This document shows positions 34,979 through 43,343 of a stretch of DNA of 64,000 nucleotides, in pieces. Origin of the DNA: Streptomyces sp. P9-A4 (GTDB lineage: Bacteria; Actinomycetota; Actinomycetes; Streptomycetales; Streptomycetaceae). The notes under the pieces are model-generated. The model did not search any database and had not been told where the DNA came from. It saw only the letters and a program-made list of their open reading frames with translations. The first letter of the stretch is position 1; the number at the start of each line of letters is the position of its first letter. Both the position numbers and the translations under genes were made by a program. The stretch covers positions 4,970,501-5,034,500 of the forward strand of contig NZ_JAZIFY010000001.1 of the NCBI RefSeq assembly GCF_036634195.1, read 5' to 3'.

Positions 34979-35120
34979 CACCCCTCGGTCCCCGCTGTGG
35001 GGAGCGTCACGTACCCCTTCCGTACATCCTTCGCACTTCCTCGCAGGTCACTCTTCTCGCGACGTCCGGTAAGGGCGGCGTGAAGACAAGCTGTGAAGGA
35101 CCGCTGTGAGGAGTACGGGC

Positions 35121-35897
35121 ATGAGGGCCAACAGGAAGCTCTGGGCGACGGCGACGATCTGCGTGGCCCTGGTCGCCGGCGTCACCGGCTGTTCCCAGGA
35201 CAAGGACAAGGCCGCCGCCGACCCCTTCGCCGGGCTCACCGCCGACGCCATCGCCGAGAAGGCCGTCACGACCACCAAGACGGCGACCTCCCTGCGCATG
35301 AACGGGACCGGCAAGACCGACGGCCAGGACATGACCACCGACTTCACCCTCGACAGCAAGGGCTCCTGCAAGGGCAGCATGTCCGCGGGTACGGGTGGCG
35401 AGGGCAAGGCCGAGATCCTGCGGACCGGCGGCTTCACGTACATGAAGGGCGACGACGCCTTCTGGCGCTCCACCGGCGGCGAGGAGGGCGCCTCGGCCGA
35501 CGAGGCCGGCGCCATGTCCGCGCTCCTCAAGGGCCGCTGGATGAAGATGCCGTCCCAGGGCGACGACAACGACCTCGGCTCGCTCTGCGACCTCAAGACC
35601 ATGATCAAGGAGATGGACGAGGAGGACAAGAGCGACCGCACGGGCCTGACCCGCGGCAAGGACGCCGACGTCGACGGCGCCGCCGCCGCCACCCTCACCA
35701 AGAAGAAGGGCGCCGAGACCACCACCTTCTACGTCGCCAAGGAGGGCAAGCCGTACGTCCTGCGCGTCGTCAGCACCGGCGGCAAGGAGCCCGGCACCGT
35801 CACGTTCAGCGAGTACGACAAGCCCCTCGCGGTCGCCGCGCCCCCGGCCGACCAGATCGTCGACATGGCGGAGCTGGCCAAGCTCGGCGGTTCCTGA
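35121..35897 (+). CDS. LppX/LprG-like lipoprotein
   Basis: A 258-residue lipoprotein; signal peptide with VTGC lipobox, Cys at residue 24. The mature domain has DAIAEKAVTTTKTATSLRMNG and FTYMKGDDAFWRS, the same pattern as 76-834 and the following gene. GAGGAG lies 8 nt before the ATG. It is the first of two paralogues placed between adnA and adnB. A lipid-binding role is inferred from family resemblance only. Confidence 0.85.
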   Translation: MRANRKLWATATICVALVAGVTGCSQDKDKAAADPFAGLTADAIAEKAVTTTKTATSLRMNGTGKTDGQDMTTDFTLDSKGSCKGSMSAGTGGEGKAEILRTGGFTYMKGDDAFWRSTGGEEGASADEAGAMSALLKGRWMKMPSQGDDNDLGSLCDLKTMIKEMDEEDKSDRTGLTRGKDADVDGAAAATLTKKKGAETTTFYVAKEGKPYVLRVVSTGGKEPGTVTFSEYDKPLAVAAPPADQIVDMAELAKLGGS

Positions 35898-35978
35898 CCC
35901 ACCCGGGTGGAGTAGCGGCCACGCGCGCGTGGAGCGACCCTGGTGGACAGGGCTCGGGTGAACCGCGAGGAGGCTCGC

Positions 35979-36785
35979 ATGGCGTCCCACCGAAAGCTCC
36001 GTGCCGCGGCCGTCGTCTGCGCCGTCGCCGTCGTGACAGGCCCCGCACCCGCGGTGGCCTGGGCGGCGGCCGGCGCCCAGGCCGCCGCACCGGCGGTGAC
36101 GGCCCCGTCACCCGATCCGTTCGCCGGCCTCACCGCCGAGCAGATCGGGAACAAGGCGGTCACCGCCACGCGGTCCGCGACCTCCCTCCGCATGACCGGC
36201 CGGCTGTCCACGGGCGGCCAGCCGCTCGACATCGACTTCGCCGTCAACGACCACGACGAGTGCACCGGCGTGATGAAGATCAAGGGCGGCACCGCCGAAC
36301 TCCGCAAGGCCGACGCGATCACCTACCTCAAGGGCGACGAGGCCTTCTGGCGCGCCTCCATGACCTCCCAGGGGATGTCCCCCGCGCAGATCGCCGCCAC
36401 GATCGAGCTGGTCAAGGGCCGCTGGCTGAAGATTTCCCCGGGGCAGGCGGGCAGCGCCGACCTCGGCGGCGTCTGCGACCTGAAGTCGCTCCTCGCGGAC
36501 CTCGGCAAGGACAAGGCCGAGCGCCGCGGCCTCGTCAGGGGCCCGGACGCGAAGGTCGGCGGCACCCCGGTCGCGACCCTGGTGAAGAAGAGGGCCGACG
36601 GGGAGACGACCAGCGTGTCCGTCGCCCAGGAGGGCAAGCCGTACATCCTCAAGATGGCGAAGAAGGGCGGCGGCGAACCCGGCACCCTGGTGCTCTCCGA
36701 CTACGACAAGCCCGTCAAGGTGGTGATCCCGCCCGCCTCGGAGACCGTGGACCTGTCGAAGCTGGACCAGGGCACGCCCGCGTGA
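35979..36785 (+). CDS. secreted paralogue of the preceding lipoprotein, lacking a lipobox
   Basis: A 268-residue protein with clear homology to its neighbour (SLRMTGRL, YLKGDEAFWRAS, KGRWLKISPG, PYILKMAKK). The signal peptide ends around AVAWAAAGAQA without the lipobox Cys, so it is predicted to be released by signal peptidase I rather than lipidated. GAGGAGG precedes the ATG. Probable tandem duplication that changed from anchored to secreted form. Confidence 0.83.
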   Translation: MASHRKLRAAAVVCAVAVVTGPAPAVAWAAAGAQAAAPAVTAPSPDPFAGLTAEQIGNKAVTATRSATSLRMTGRLSTGGQPLDIDFAVNDHDECTGVMKIKGGTAELRKADAITYLKGDEAFWRASMTSQGMSPAQIAATIELVKGRWLKISPGQAGSADLGGVCDLKSLLADLGKDKAERRGLVRGPDAKVGGTPVATLVKKRADGETTSVSVAQEGKPYILKMAKKGGGEPGTLVLSDYDKPVKVVIPPASETVDLSKLDQGTPA

Positions 36786-36859
36786 CGAGCCCCTGATGAC
36801 CTTCCGGGCCGGAGCCGTACCGGACCGGAATGTCGGTCGGCCCCGTTAGCCTCTTTGGG

Positions 36860-39800
36860 GTGACCTCACGCATCACCGACCCCGAGCAGCTCAAGCAGCT
36901 GCTCGGCATCCCCTTCACCCCGGAGCAGACGGCCTGCATCACCGCGCCGCTCGCCCCGCACGTCGTCGTGGCCGGAGCCGGCTCCGGCAAGACGACGGTG
37001 ATGGCCGCCCGCGTGGTGTGGCTGGTCGGTACCGGCCAGGTCGCCCCCGAGCAGGTGCTCGGCCTCACGTTCACCAACAAGGCCGCCGGTGAACTCGCCG
37101 AGCGCGTCCGCACCGCCCTCGTCCGCGCGGGGGTCACCGACCCCGACGTCATCGACCCCGACGAGCCCCCCGGCGAGCCCCGCATCTCGACGTACCACGC
37201 CTTCGCCGGTCAGCTCCTCACCGACCACGGCCTCCGCATCGGCCTGGAACCCACCTCACGGCTCCTCGCCGACGCCACCCGCTACCAGCTCGCCGCGCGC
37301 GTGCTGCGCGAGGCCCCCGGCCCGTACCCGGCCCTCACCCGGTCGTTCCCGACCCTCGTCACCGACCTCCTCGCCCTCGATGCCGAGCTGGCCGAACACC
37401 TCGTACCGCCGGAGACGCTCCGGGCGTACGACTCCGAGCTGCTCACCGCCCTCGACGGCGCCCGGCTCAGCAACGCCGAACTGCGCAAGATCCCCGAGGC
37501 CGCCGCCGCCCGCCGAGAACTCCTCGACCTCGTCGTCCGCTACCGCGCCGCCAAGAGCTCCCGCGACCTGCTCGACTTCGGCGACCAGATCGCCCGCTCC
37601 GCCGAGCTGGCCACCACCCGGCCCGAAGTCGGCGAGATCCTCCGCCAGGAGTTCCGGGTCGTCCTCCTCGACGAGTACCAGGACACCTCCGTCGCCCAGC
37701 GGCTGCTGCTCTCCGGACTCTTCGGCCGGAGCGCCGCGGGTCCGCCCACCGGCCACGCCGTGACCGCCGTCGGCGACCCCTGCCAGGCCATCTACGGCTG
37801 GCGCGGCGCCTCCGTCGCCAACCTCGACGACTTCCCCGAGCACTTCCCGCACGCGGACGGCAGCCCCGCCGACCGCTACTCGCTCTCCGAGAACCGGCGC
37901 AGCGGCGGCCGTCTCCTCGACCTCGCCAACCGGCTCGCGACCCCCCTGCGCGCGATGCACGCGGGCGTGGAGGCGCTGCGGCCCGCGCCCGGCGCGGAGC
38001 AGGACGGCAGCGTCCGCATCGCCCTCCTCCCCACCCACGCCGAGGAGATCGACTGGCTCGCCGACTCCCTCGCCCACCTCGTCCGCACCGGCCGCGAGCC
38101 CGGCGAGATCGCCGTCCTGTGCCGTACCGCCACCGACTTCCCCGCCATCCACGCGGCCCTCGTCGCCCGTGACGTGCCCGTCGAGGTCGTCGGCCTCTCC
38201 GGCCTCCTCCACCTGCCCGAGATCGCCGACCTCGTCGCCGTCTGCGAGGTCCTCCAGGACCCCGGGGCCAACGCCGCCCTGGTCCGCCTCCTCACCGGCC
38301 CCCGCTGGCGCATCGGCCCCCGCGACCTCGCCCTCCTCGGCCGCCGGGCCCGCCTCCTGGTCCACCGGGGCGGCGACGCGCCGGACCCCGAACAGCGGCT
38401 CGCCGCCGCCGTCGAGGGCGTCGACCCGGCCGAGGTCGTCTCCCTCGCCGACGCGCTCGACACCTTCCTCGACTCCGGCGGCGCCGCCGACGACGGCCTG
38501 GCGTTCTCCGCCGACGCCCGGGTCCGCTTCGCACGCCTCGCCGCCGAGTTGCGCGCCCTGCGCGGCTCGCTCGCCGACCCCCTCATGGACGTCCTGCACC
38601 GGGTGCTCTCCGCGACCGGCCTGGAGGTCGAGCTGTCCGCGTCCCCGCACGCGCTCGCCGCCCGCCGCCGCGAGACCCTCGGCCACTTCCTCGACATCGC
38701 CGCCGGCTTCGCCTCCCTCGACGGCGAGGCGAGCCTGCTCGCCTTCCTCGGCTTCCTGCGGACGGCCGTCCAGTACGAGAAGGGCCTCGACAACGCCCTC
38801 CCCGGCGGCGAGAACACCGTCAAGGTCCTCACCGCCCACAAGTCCAAGGGCCTGGAGTGGGACGTCGTCGCCGTCCCCGGCCTGGTCGCCGGCCAGTTCC
38901 CCAGCGCCCGCGCCCGCGAGTCCTGGACCTCCCAGCCGCAGGTCCTCCCGCACGCCCTGCGCGGCGACGCGCCCACCCTGCCCCGCATCGACACCTGGGA
39001 CGCCAAGTCCCTCTCGGCCTTCAAGAACGACATGAAGGACCACCAGCACACCGAGGAACTGCGCCTCGGCTACGTCACCTTCACCCGCCCCCGCTCCCTG
39101 CTGCTCGGCTCCGCCCACTGGTGGGGCCCCTCGCAGAAGAAGCCCCGGGGCCCCTCGGACTTCCTCCAGGACCTGTACGAGCACTGCGCGGCGGGCCACG
39201 GCGACATCGAGGCCTGGGCGCAGGAGCCGGGACCGGAGGAGAAGAACCCGACCCTTGCGGACGACGGGACGGACCAGACCTGGCCGCTGCCCCTGGACGC
39301 GGACGCGCTGGCCCTCCGGAGGAGGGCGGCGGAACAGGTGAAGACGGCGCTGTGGTCCATCGACACGGCACCGGACACCGAGGACGCGCACGGGGAGCCC
39401 TCGTACGGGGAGCCCTCGCACGGGAAGCCCCCGCATGGGGAGCCCTCGCACGGGAAGCCCCCGCAAGGGGTCCCCCCGCATGGGGAGCCCCTGCACGGGG
39501 ACCCCTTGCACGGGGACCCCCTGCCCAGGGAGACCCCGTACCGGGAGGCCGGGCCCACCCAGGCCCCGTCCCCGGCGGACCCGCACCCCGAGGACCCCTG
39601 GCCCGAGGAGGAGGAACCCCTCTGGGACGAGGAGACCCTCCCCGAGGACACCCACGCGGACAGCGTCCCCGCGCCGAGGGACCCGGAACCCGGGCTGACC
39701 CCCGAGGACGCCCGGACCATCGCCTCCTGGGACCGCGACCTGACCGCCCTCACCACCGAGCTGCGCCGCGCCCGCGCCACCACCCGGGACGTCCTGCTCC

Positions 39801-40408
39801 CCGCGTACCTCTCCGCCTCCCAGGTGCTGCGGCTCGCCGCCGACCCCGACGGCTTCGCCCAGGAGCTGGCCCGGCCCATGCCCCAGGCGCCGCAGCCGGC
39901 CGCCCGCCGGGGCACCCGCTTCCACGCGTGGGTGGAGTCCCGGTTCGAGGAGCTGCCGCTGCCGTTCCTCGGCCCGGAGGAGCTGCCCGGCGGCGAGGAC
40001 TTCGCGGGGGAGCCGGAGATCCTGGACGAGCGGGACCTCGACGAACTCAAGGAGGCCTTCGCCCGTACCCCGTACGCCCACCGCACCCCGTACCGCGTCG
40101 AGGTCCCCGTGCACCTCTCGCTCGGCGGCCGGGTCGTCCGGGGCCGGATCGACGCCGTCTACCGGGACCCGGACTCCGGGGCGTACGAGATCGTCGACTG
40201 GAAGACCAGCAGGCACCGCACCGCCGACCCCCTCCAGCTCGCGATCTACCGGCTCGCCTGGGCCGAGCAGCACGGCCTCCCGCCCGAGGAGGTCGCCGCC
40301 GCCTTCGTGTACGTCCGAACGGGTGAGGTCGCGCGGCCCGCCCGGCTGCCCGGCCGGGCCGAGCTGGAGACCCTCCTGCTGGGAGGGGCACCCCAGGACG
40401 CCGGATAG
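36860..40408 (+). CDS. adnB: AdnB-like helicase-nuclease subunit
   Basis: An 1182-residue UvrD-like helicase with a C-terminal PD-(D/E)XK nuclease. Walker A AGAGSGKTT near residue 38, followed by TVMAARVVWLV as in mycobacterial AdnB; DEYQDTSVAQ; GDPCQAIYGWRGAS; LTAHKSKGLEWD; and, near residue 1110, EIVDWKTS. Between helicase and nuclease a Pro-rich acidic linker contains nine pentapeptide repeats. With AdnA it forms the dimeric end-resection motor. The GTG at 36860 is preferred: TAGCCT is 7 nt upstream (leaderless) and homologues begin TSRITDPEQL. An ATG at 36830 is the alternative. Confidence 0.88.
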   Translation: MTSRITDPEQLKQLLGIPFTPEQTACITAPLAPHVVVAGAGSGKTTVMAARVVWLVGTGQVAPEQVLGLTFTNKAAGELAERVRTALVRAGVTDPDVIDPDEPPGEPRISTYHAFAGQLLTDHGLRIGLEPTSRLLADATRYQLAARVLREAPGPYPALTRSFPTLVTDLLALDAELAEHLVPPETLRAYDSELLTALDGARLSNAELRKIPEAAAARRELLDLVVRYRAAKSSRDLLDFGDQIARSAELATTRPEVGEILRQEFRVVLLDEYQDTSVAQRLLLSGLFGRSAAGPPTGHAVTAVGDPCQAIYGWRGASVANLDDFPEHFPHADGSPADRYSLSENRRSGGRLLDLANRLATPLRAMHAGVEALRPAPGAEQDGSVRIALLPTHAEEIDWLADSLAHLVRTGREPGEIAVLCRTATDFPAIHAALVARDVPVEVVGLSGLLHLPEIADLVAVCEVLQDPGANAALVRLLTGPRWRIGPRDLALLGRRARLLVHRGGDAPDPEQRLAAAVEGVDPAEVVSLADALDTFLDSGGAADDGLAFSADARVRFARLAAELRALRGSLADPLMDVLHRVLSATGLEVELSASPHALAARRRETLGHFLDIAAGFASLDGEASLLAFLGFLRTAVQYEKGLDNALPGGENTVKVLTAHKSKGLEWDVVAVPGLVAGQFPSARARESWTSQPQVLPHALRGDAPTLPRIDTWDAKSLSAFKNDMKDHQHTEELRLGYVTFTRPRSLLLGSAHWWGPSQKKPRGPSDFLQDLYEHCAAGHGDIEAWAQEPGPEEKNPTLADDGTDQTWPLPLDADALALRRRAAEQVKTALWSIDTAPDTEDAHGEPSYGEPSHGKPPHGEPSHGKPPQGVPPHGEPLHGDPLHGDPLPRETPYREAGPTQAPSPADPHPEDPWPEEEEPLWDEETLPEDTHADSVPAPRDPEPGLTPEDARTIASWDRDLTALTTELRRARATTRDVLLPAYLSASQVLRLAADPDGFAQELARPMPQAPQPAARRGTRFHAWVESRFEELPLPFLGPEELPGGEDFAGEPEILDERDLDELKEAFARTPYAHRTPYRVEVPVHLSLGGRVVRGRIDAVYRDPDSGAYEIVDWKTSRHRTADPLQLAIYRLAWAEQHGLPPEEVAAAFVYVRTGEVARPARLPGRAELETLLLGGAPQDAG
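39389..39523 (+). repeat. nine 15-bp repeats encoding [HY]G-x-P-x
   Basis: In adnB: HGEPS, YGEPS, HGKPP, HGEPS, HGKPP, QGVPP, HGEPL, HGDPL, HGDPL in tandem, each 15 bp. They lengthen the linker between helicase and nuclease (residues 844-888). Confidence 0.9.
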
Positions 40409-40411
40409 GCT
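40406..40411 (+). promoter_or_regulatory. -10 element overlapping the adnB stop codon
   Basis: TAGGCT (40406-40411) includes the TAG stop of adnB and lies 7 nt before the ATG at 40419, consistent with a leaderless dipeptidase transcript starting inside or just after adnB. Confidence 0.6.
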
Positions 40412-40418
40412 CGGGGGC

Positions 40419-41837
40419 ATGAGCGAGACCCCGGACAGCGCCGTCCACGCCGTACGTACGTACATCGAGCAGCACCGTGCCGCCTTCCTCGGCGACCTCG
40501 CCGAGTGGCTGCGCATCCCCTCCGTCTCCGCGCAGCCGGACCGGGCCGACGACGTACGGCGCAGTGCCGAGTGGCTCGCCGCCAAGCTGACGGAGACCGG
40601 CTTCACCACGGTCGAGGTCTGGGAGACCGACGGCGCCCCCGCCGTCTTCGCCGAGTGGCCCTCCGACGACCCGGACGCCCCGACCGTCCTCGTCTACGGC
40701 CACCACGACGTGCAGCCCGCGGCCCGCGAGGACGGCTGGCACACGGACCCCTTCGAGCCGACGGTCGTCGACGGCCGGATGTACGCGCGCGGGGCGGCCG
40801 ACGACAAGGGCCAGGTGTTCTTCCACACCCTCGGCGTCCGCGCCCACCTCGCCGCCACCGGCCGCACGGCGCCCGCCGTGCACCTCAAGCTGATCGTCGA
40901 GGGCGAGGAGGAGTCCGGCTCCCCGCACTTCCGCGAGCTCGTCGAGACCCGTGCGGGGCGGCTCGCCGCCGACGCCGTGATCGTCTCCGACACCGGCATG
41001 TGGTCCGAGACCACCCCCACCGTGTGCACCGGCATGCGCGGGGTCGCCGACTGCGAGATCGAGCTGTACGGCCCCGACCAGGACATCCACTCCGGTTCCT
41101 TCGGCGGCGCCGTCCCGAACCCGGCCACCGTCGCGGGCCGGATCGTCGCCGCCCTCCACGACGAGCACGAGCACGTGGCGATCCCCGGCTTCTACGAGGG
41201 CGTGACCGAACTCACCGACGCCGAGCGCGCCCTCGTCGCCGAGCTGCCCTTCGACGAGGAGGCCTGGCTGCGCACCGCGAAGTCGCACGGCACCCTCGGC
41301 GAGGCCGGCTTCTCCACCCTGGAGCGCGTCTGGGCCCGACCCACCGCCGAGGTCAACGGCATCGGCGGCGGCTACCAGGGCCCCGGCGGCAAGACGATCG
41401 TCCCCGCCTCCGCCCAGCTCAAGCTGTCGTTCCGGCTGGTCGCCGGCCAGGACCCGGCCAAGATCGAACTGGCGGTACGGGACTGGCTCGCCGCCCTCGT
41501 CCCCGCCGGCATCCGGTACGAGATCGTCTTCGGCGCCCCGACCCGCCCCTGCCTCACGCCCCTCGGCCACCCCGCCCTCAAGGCGGTCGCCGGGGCCATG
41601 AGCCGGGCCTTCGACGGCGCCAAGGTCCGCTACACCCGCGAGGGCGGCTCGGGACCGGCCGCCGACCTCCAGGACGTCCTGGAAGCGCCTGTCCTCTTCC
41701 TCGGCATCTCCGTCCCGTCCGACGGCTGGCACGCCCCCAACGAGAAGATCGAACTCGATCTCCTCATGAAGGGCGTCGAGACGACCGCGCACCTGTGGGG
41801 CGACCTGCCCGCCGCCCTCCTCGTCGCCCAGCGCTGA
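40419..41837 (+). CDS. M20/M25/M40-family dipeptidase
   Basis: A 472-residue zinc peptidase of the M20 family. YGHHDVQPA is the first metal-ligand motif with the catalytic Asp two residues on, ARGAADDKGQVFFH the bridging Asp, EGEEESGSPHF the Glu base and metal Glu, and SDTGMW a later ligand region. The N-terminal rigid hook EWLRIPSVSAQPDRADD is typical. Probably a cytoplasmic dipeptidase acting on beta-Ala-His-like or mixed dipeptides. The start lies 10 nt after adnB with a -10 hexamer at the junction and no ribosome binding site. Confidence 0.9.
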   Translation: MSETPDSAVHAVRTYIEQHRAAFLGDLAEWLRIPSVSAQPDRADDVRRSAEWLAAKLTETGFTTVEVWETDGAPAVFAEWPSDDPDAPTVLVYGHHDVQPAAREDGWHTDPFEPTVVDGRMYARGAADDKGQVFFHTLGVRAHLAATGRTAPAVHLKLIVEGEEESGSPHFRELVETRAGRLAADAVIVSDTGMWSETTPTVCTGMRGVADCEIELYGPDQDIHSGSFGGAVPNPATVAGRIVAALHDEHEHVAIPGFYEGVTELTDAERALVAELPFDEEAWLRTAKSHGTLGEAGFSTLERVWARPTAEVNGIGGGYQGPGGKTIVPASAQLKLSFRLVAGQDPAKIELAVRDWLAALVPAGIRYEIVFGAPTRPCLTPLGHPALKAVAGAMSRAFDGAKVRYTREGGSGPAADLQDVLEAPVLFLGISVPSDGWHAPNEKIELDLLMKGVETTAHLWGDLPAALLVAQR

Positions 41838-41872
41838 ACCCACACACCGATCCGGGGGAGTTGGAAGCACCT

Positions 41873-42841
41873 GTGAGCACCTTGAAGAACGCGCAGAGCG
41901 GTCCGAAGCACGCGCCGGCGGACCGCCCGATCTCGCTCACCGCCCCGAGCGGCATCGACCGCGCCGCGCACCACCGCCTCGACGAGGCGTGGCTGGCCGC
42001 CGCCTGGAGCCACCCCACCACCCGGGTCTTCGTGGTCTCCGCGGGGCAGGTGCTCATCGACGACCTGCCGGACGGCAGCACCGAACTCGTCATGACCCCG
42101 GCGTTCGAGGCGCCGGTCACCGAGACCCACCGCTACTTCCTCGGCACGGACGCCGAAGGCGTCTCCTACTTCGCGCTCCAGAAGGACTCGCTGCCCGGCC
42201 GCATGGACCAGTCCGCGCGGCCCGCCGGGCTCCGCGAGGCCGGTCTGCTGCTCTCGGACCGGGACGCCGGCCTGATGGTGCACGCGGTGGCCCTGGAGAA
42301 CTGGCAGCGCCTCCACCGCTTCTGCTCGCGCTGCGGCGAGCGCACGGTCATCGCCGCGGCCGGCCACATCCGCCGCTGCCAGGCCTGCGGCGCCGAGCAC
42401 TACCCGCGGACCGACCCCGCGGTGATCATGCTGGTCACGGACGACCGGGACCGGGCGCTCCTGGGCCGTCAGGTGCACTGGCCGGAGGGCCGCTTCTCGA
42501 CCCTCGCCGGTTTCGTGGAGCCGGGCGAGTCCATCGAGCAGTCGGTCGCCCGCGAGGTCTTCGAGGAGGCGGGCGTCACGGTCGGCGAGGTCGAGTACAT
42601 CGCCAGCCAGCCCTGGCCGTTCCCGTCCAGCCTGATGCTGGGCTTCTTCGCCCGGGCCACGTCCTCGGAGATAAACGTGGACGGCGAGGAGATCCACGAG
42701 GCCCGCTGGTTCTCCCGCGAGGACCTGGCCGCCGCCTTCGAGTCCGGCGAGATCGTGCCCCCGTACGGCATCTCGATCGCCTCCCGGCTGATCGAGCGCT
42801 GGTACGGCAAGCCGCTGCCGAAGCCGGGCGACGTGGTCTGA
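41873..42841 (+). CDS. nudC: NAD(+) diphosphatase NudC
   Basis: A 322-residue NUDIX enzyme. Zinc ribbon CSRCGE...CQACG in the middle, then the NUDIX box GFVEPGESIEQSVAREVFEEAGV, and the NudC hallmark SQPWPFPSSLMLGF after it. NudC hydrolyses NADH to NMNH and AMP and removes NAD caps from RNA. GTG start with GGAAG 7 nt upstream, 35 nt after the dipeptidase. A strong terminator follows. Confidence 0.93.
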   Translation: MSTLKNAQSGPKHAPADRPISLTAPSGIDRAAHHRLDEAWLAAAWSHPTTRVFVVSAGQVLIDDLPDGSTELVMTPAFEAPVTETHRYFLGTDAEGVSYFALQKDSLPGRMDQSARPAGLREAGLLLSDRDAGLMVHAVALENWQRLHRFCSRCGERTVIAAAGHIRRCQACGAEHYPRTDPAVIMLVTDDRDRALLGRQVHWPEGRFSTLAGFVEPGESIEQSVAREVFEEAGVTVGEVEYIASQPWPFPSSLMLGFFARATSSEINVDGEEIHEARWFSREDLAAAFESGEIVPPYGISIASRLIERWYGKPLPKPGDVV

Positions 42842-42882
42842 CCGACGGATACGACCGAGCCGGGCGAGGTGGTCCGGCCGAC

Positions 42883-42932
42883 CGGTACGACGAAGCCCCC
42901 GGCCGTGTGTCGCCGGGGGCTTCGTCGTACCG
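42883..42932. terminator. 21-bp bidirectional terminator between nudC and mrx1
   Basis: CGGTACGACGAAGCCCCCGGC (42883-42903) pairs perfectly with 42912-42932, 8-nt loop; it lies between convergent nudC and mrx1. Confidence 0.85.
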
Positions 42933-42942
42933 CTCGCGGGGC

Positions 42943-43197
42943 TCAGGCGGTCAGCGCCTGCTTGACCTGGGCCAGCGACGGGTTCGTCATGACCGACTCG
43001 GTACCCGTGGGGGCCACCACCAGAAGCGTGGGCACGGTCTGGTTGCCGCCGTTGGCCTTCTCGACGAAGGCCGCCGACTCGGGGTCCTGCTCGATGTTGA
43101 TCTCGGTGTACGCGATGCCCTCGCGGTCCATCTGGCTCTTCAGCCGACGGCAGTAGCCGCACCACGTGGTGCTGTACATCGTCACAGTGCCCTGCAT
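42943..43197 (-). CDS. mrx1: mycoredoxin (Mrx1-like glutaredoxin)
   Basis: An 84-residue glutaredoxin-like oxidoreductase with the redox motif WCGYC near residue 13 and the cis-Pro loop TVPTLLV. In actinobacteria mycoredoxin reduces mycothiolated proteins. The start is set at MQGTVTMYS; GAGGAG lies about 10 nt upstream. Divergent from uvrD2, with which it shares a promoter region containing a DnaA box. Confidence 0.92.
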   Translation of the reverse strand: MQGTVTMYSTTWCGYCRRLKSQMDREGIAYTEINIEQDPESAAFVEKANGGNQTVPTLLVVAPTGTESVMTNPSLAQVKQALTA

Positions 43198-43294
43198 GAC
43201 CAGGCGCTCCTCTTCTTCGCTGACGGGTGCCGAGAAGGAGAACGTACGGGCCTTCCGTCCCATTCCCGGAGTTCGTATGACCGGCGAGGCCCCC

Positions 43295-43303
43295 TGTGGA
43301 CAA
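43295..43303 (-). promoter_or_regulatory. exact DnaA box (TTGTCCACA)
   Basis: TTGTCCACA on the minus strand, an exact match to the Streptomyces DnaA-box consensus, in the 146-nt region between mrx1 and uvrD2. It may allow DnaA to influence one of these genes. Confidence 0.5.
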
Positions 43304-43343
43304 GCCTCCGCGACGAGTCCGCCCGACCTGGCAGCATTGGGGG

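Noticed and set aside
31652..34981. Long minus-strand ORF opposite adnA
   Set aside because: Antisense to a gene with clear helicase motifs; composition typical of a frame shadow.
37256..40609. Very long minus-strand ORF opposite adnB
   Set aside because: An antisense shadow of a GC-rich gene: it reads as Gly/Val/Glu/Arg-rich sequence without domains, whereas the plus strand has all helicase and nuclease motifs.
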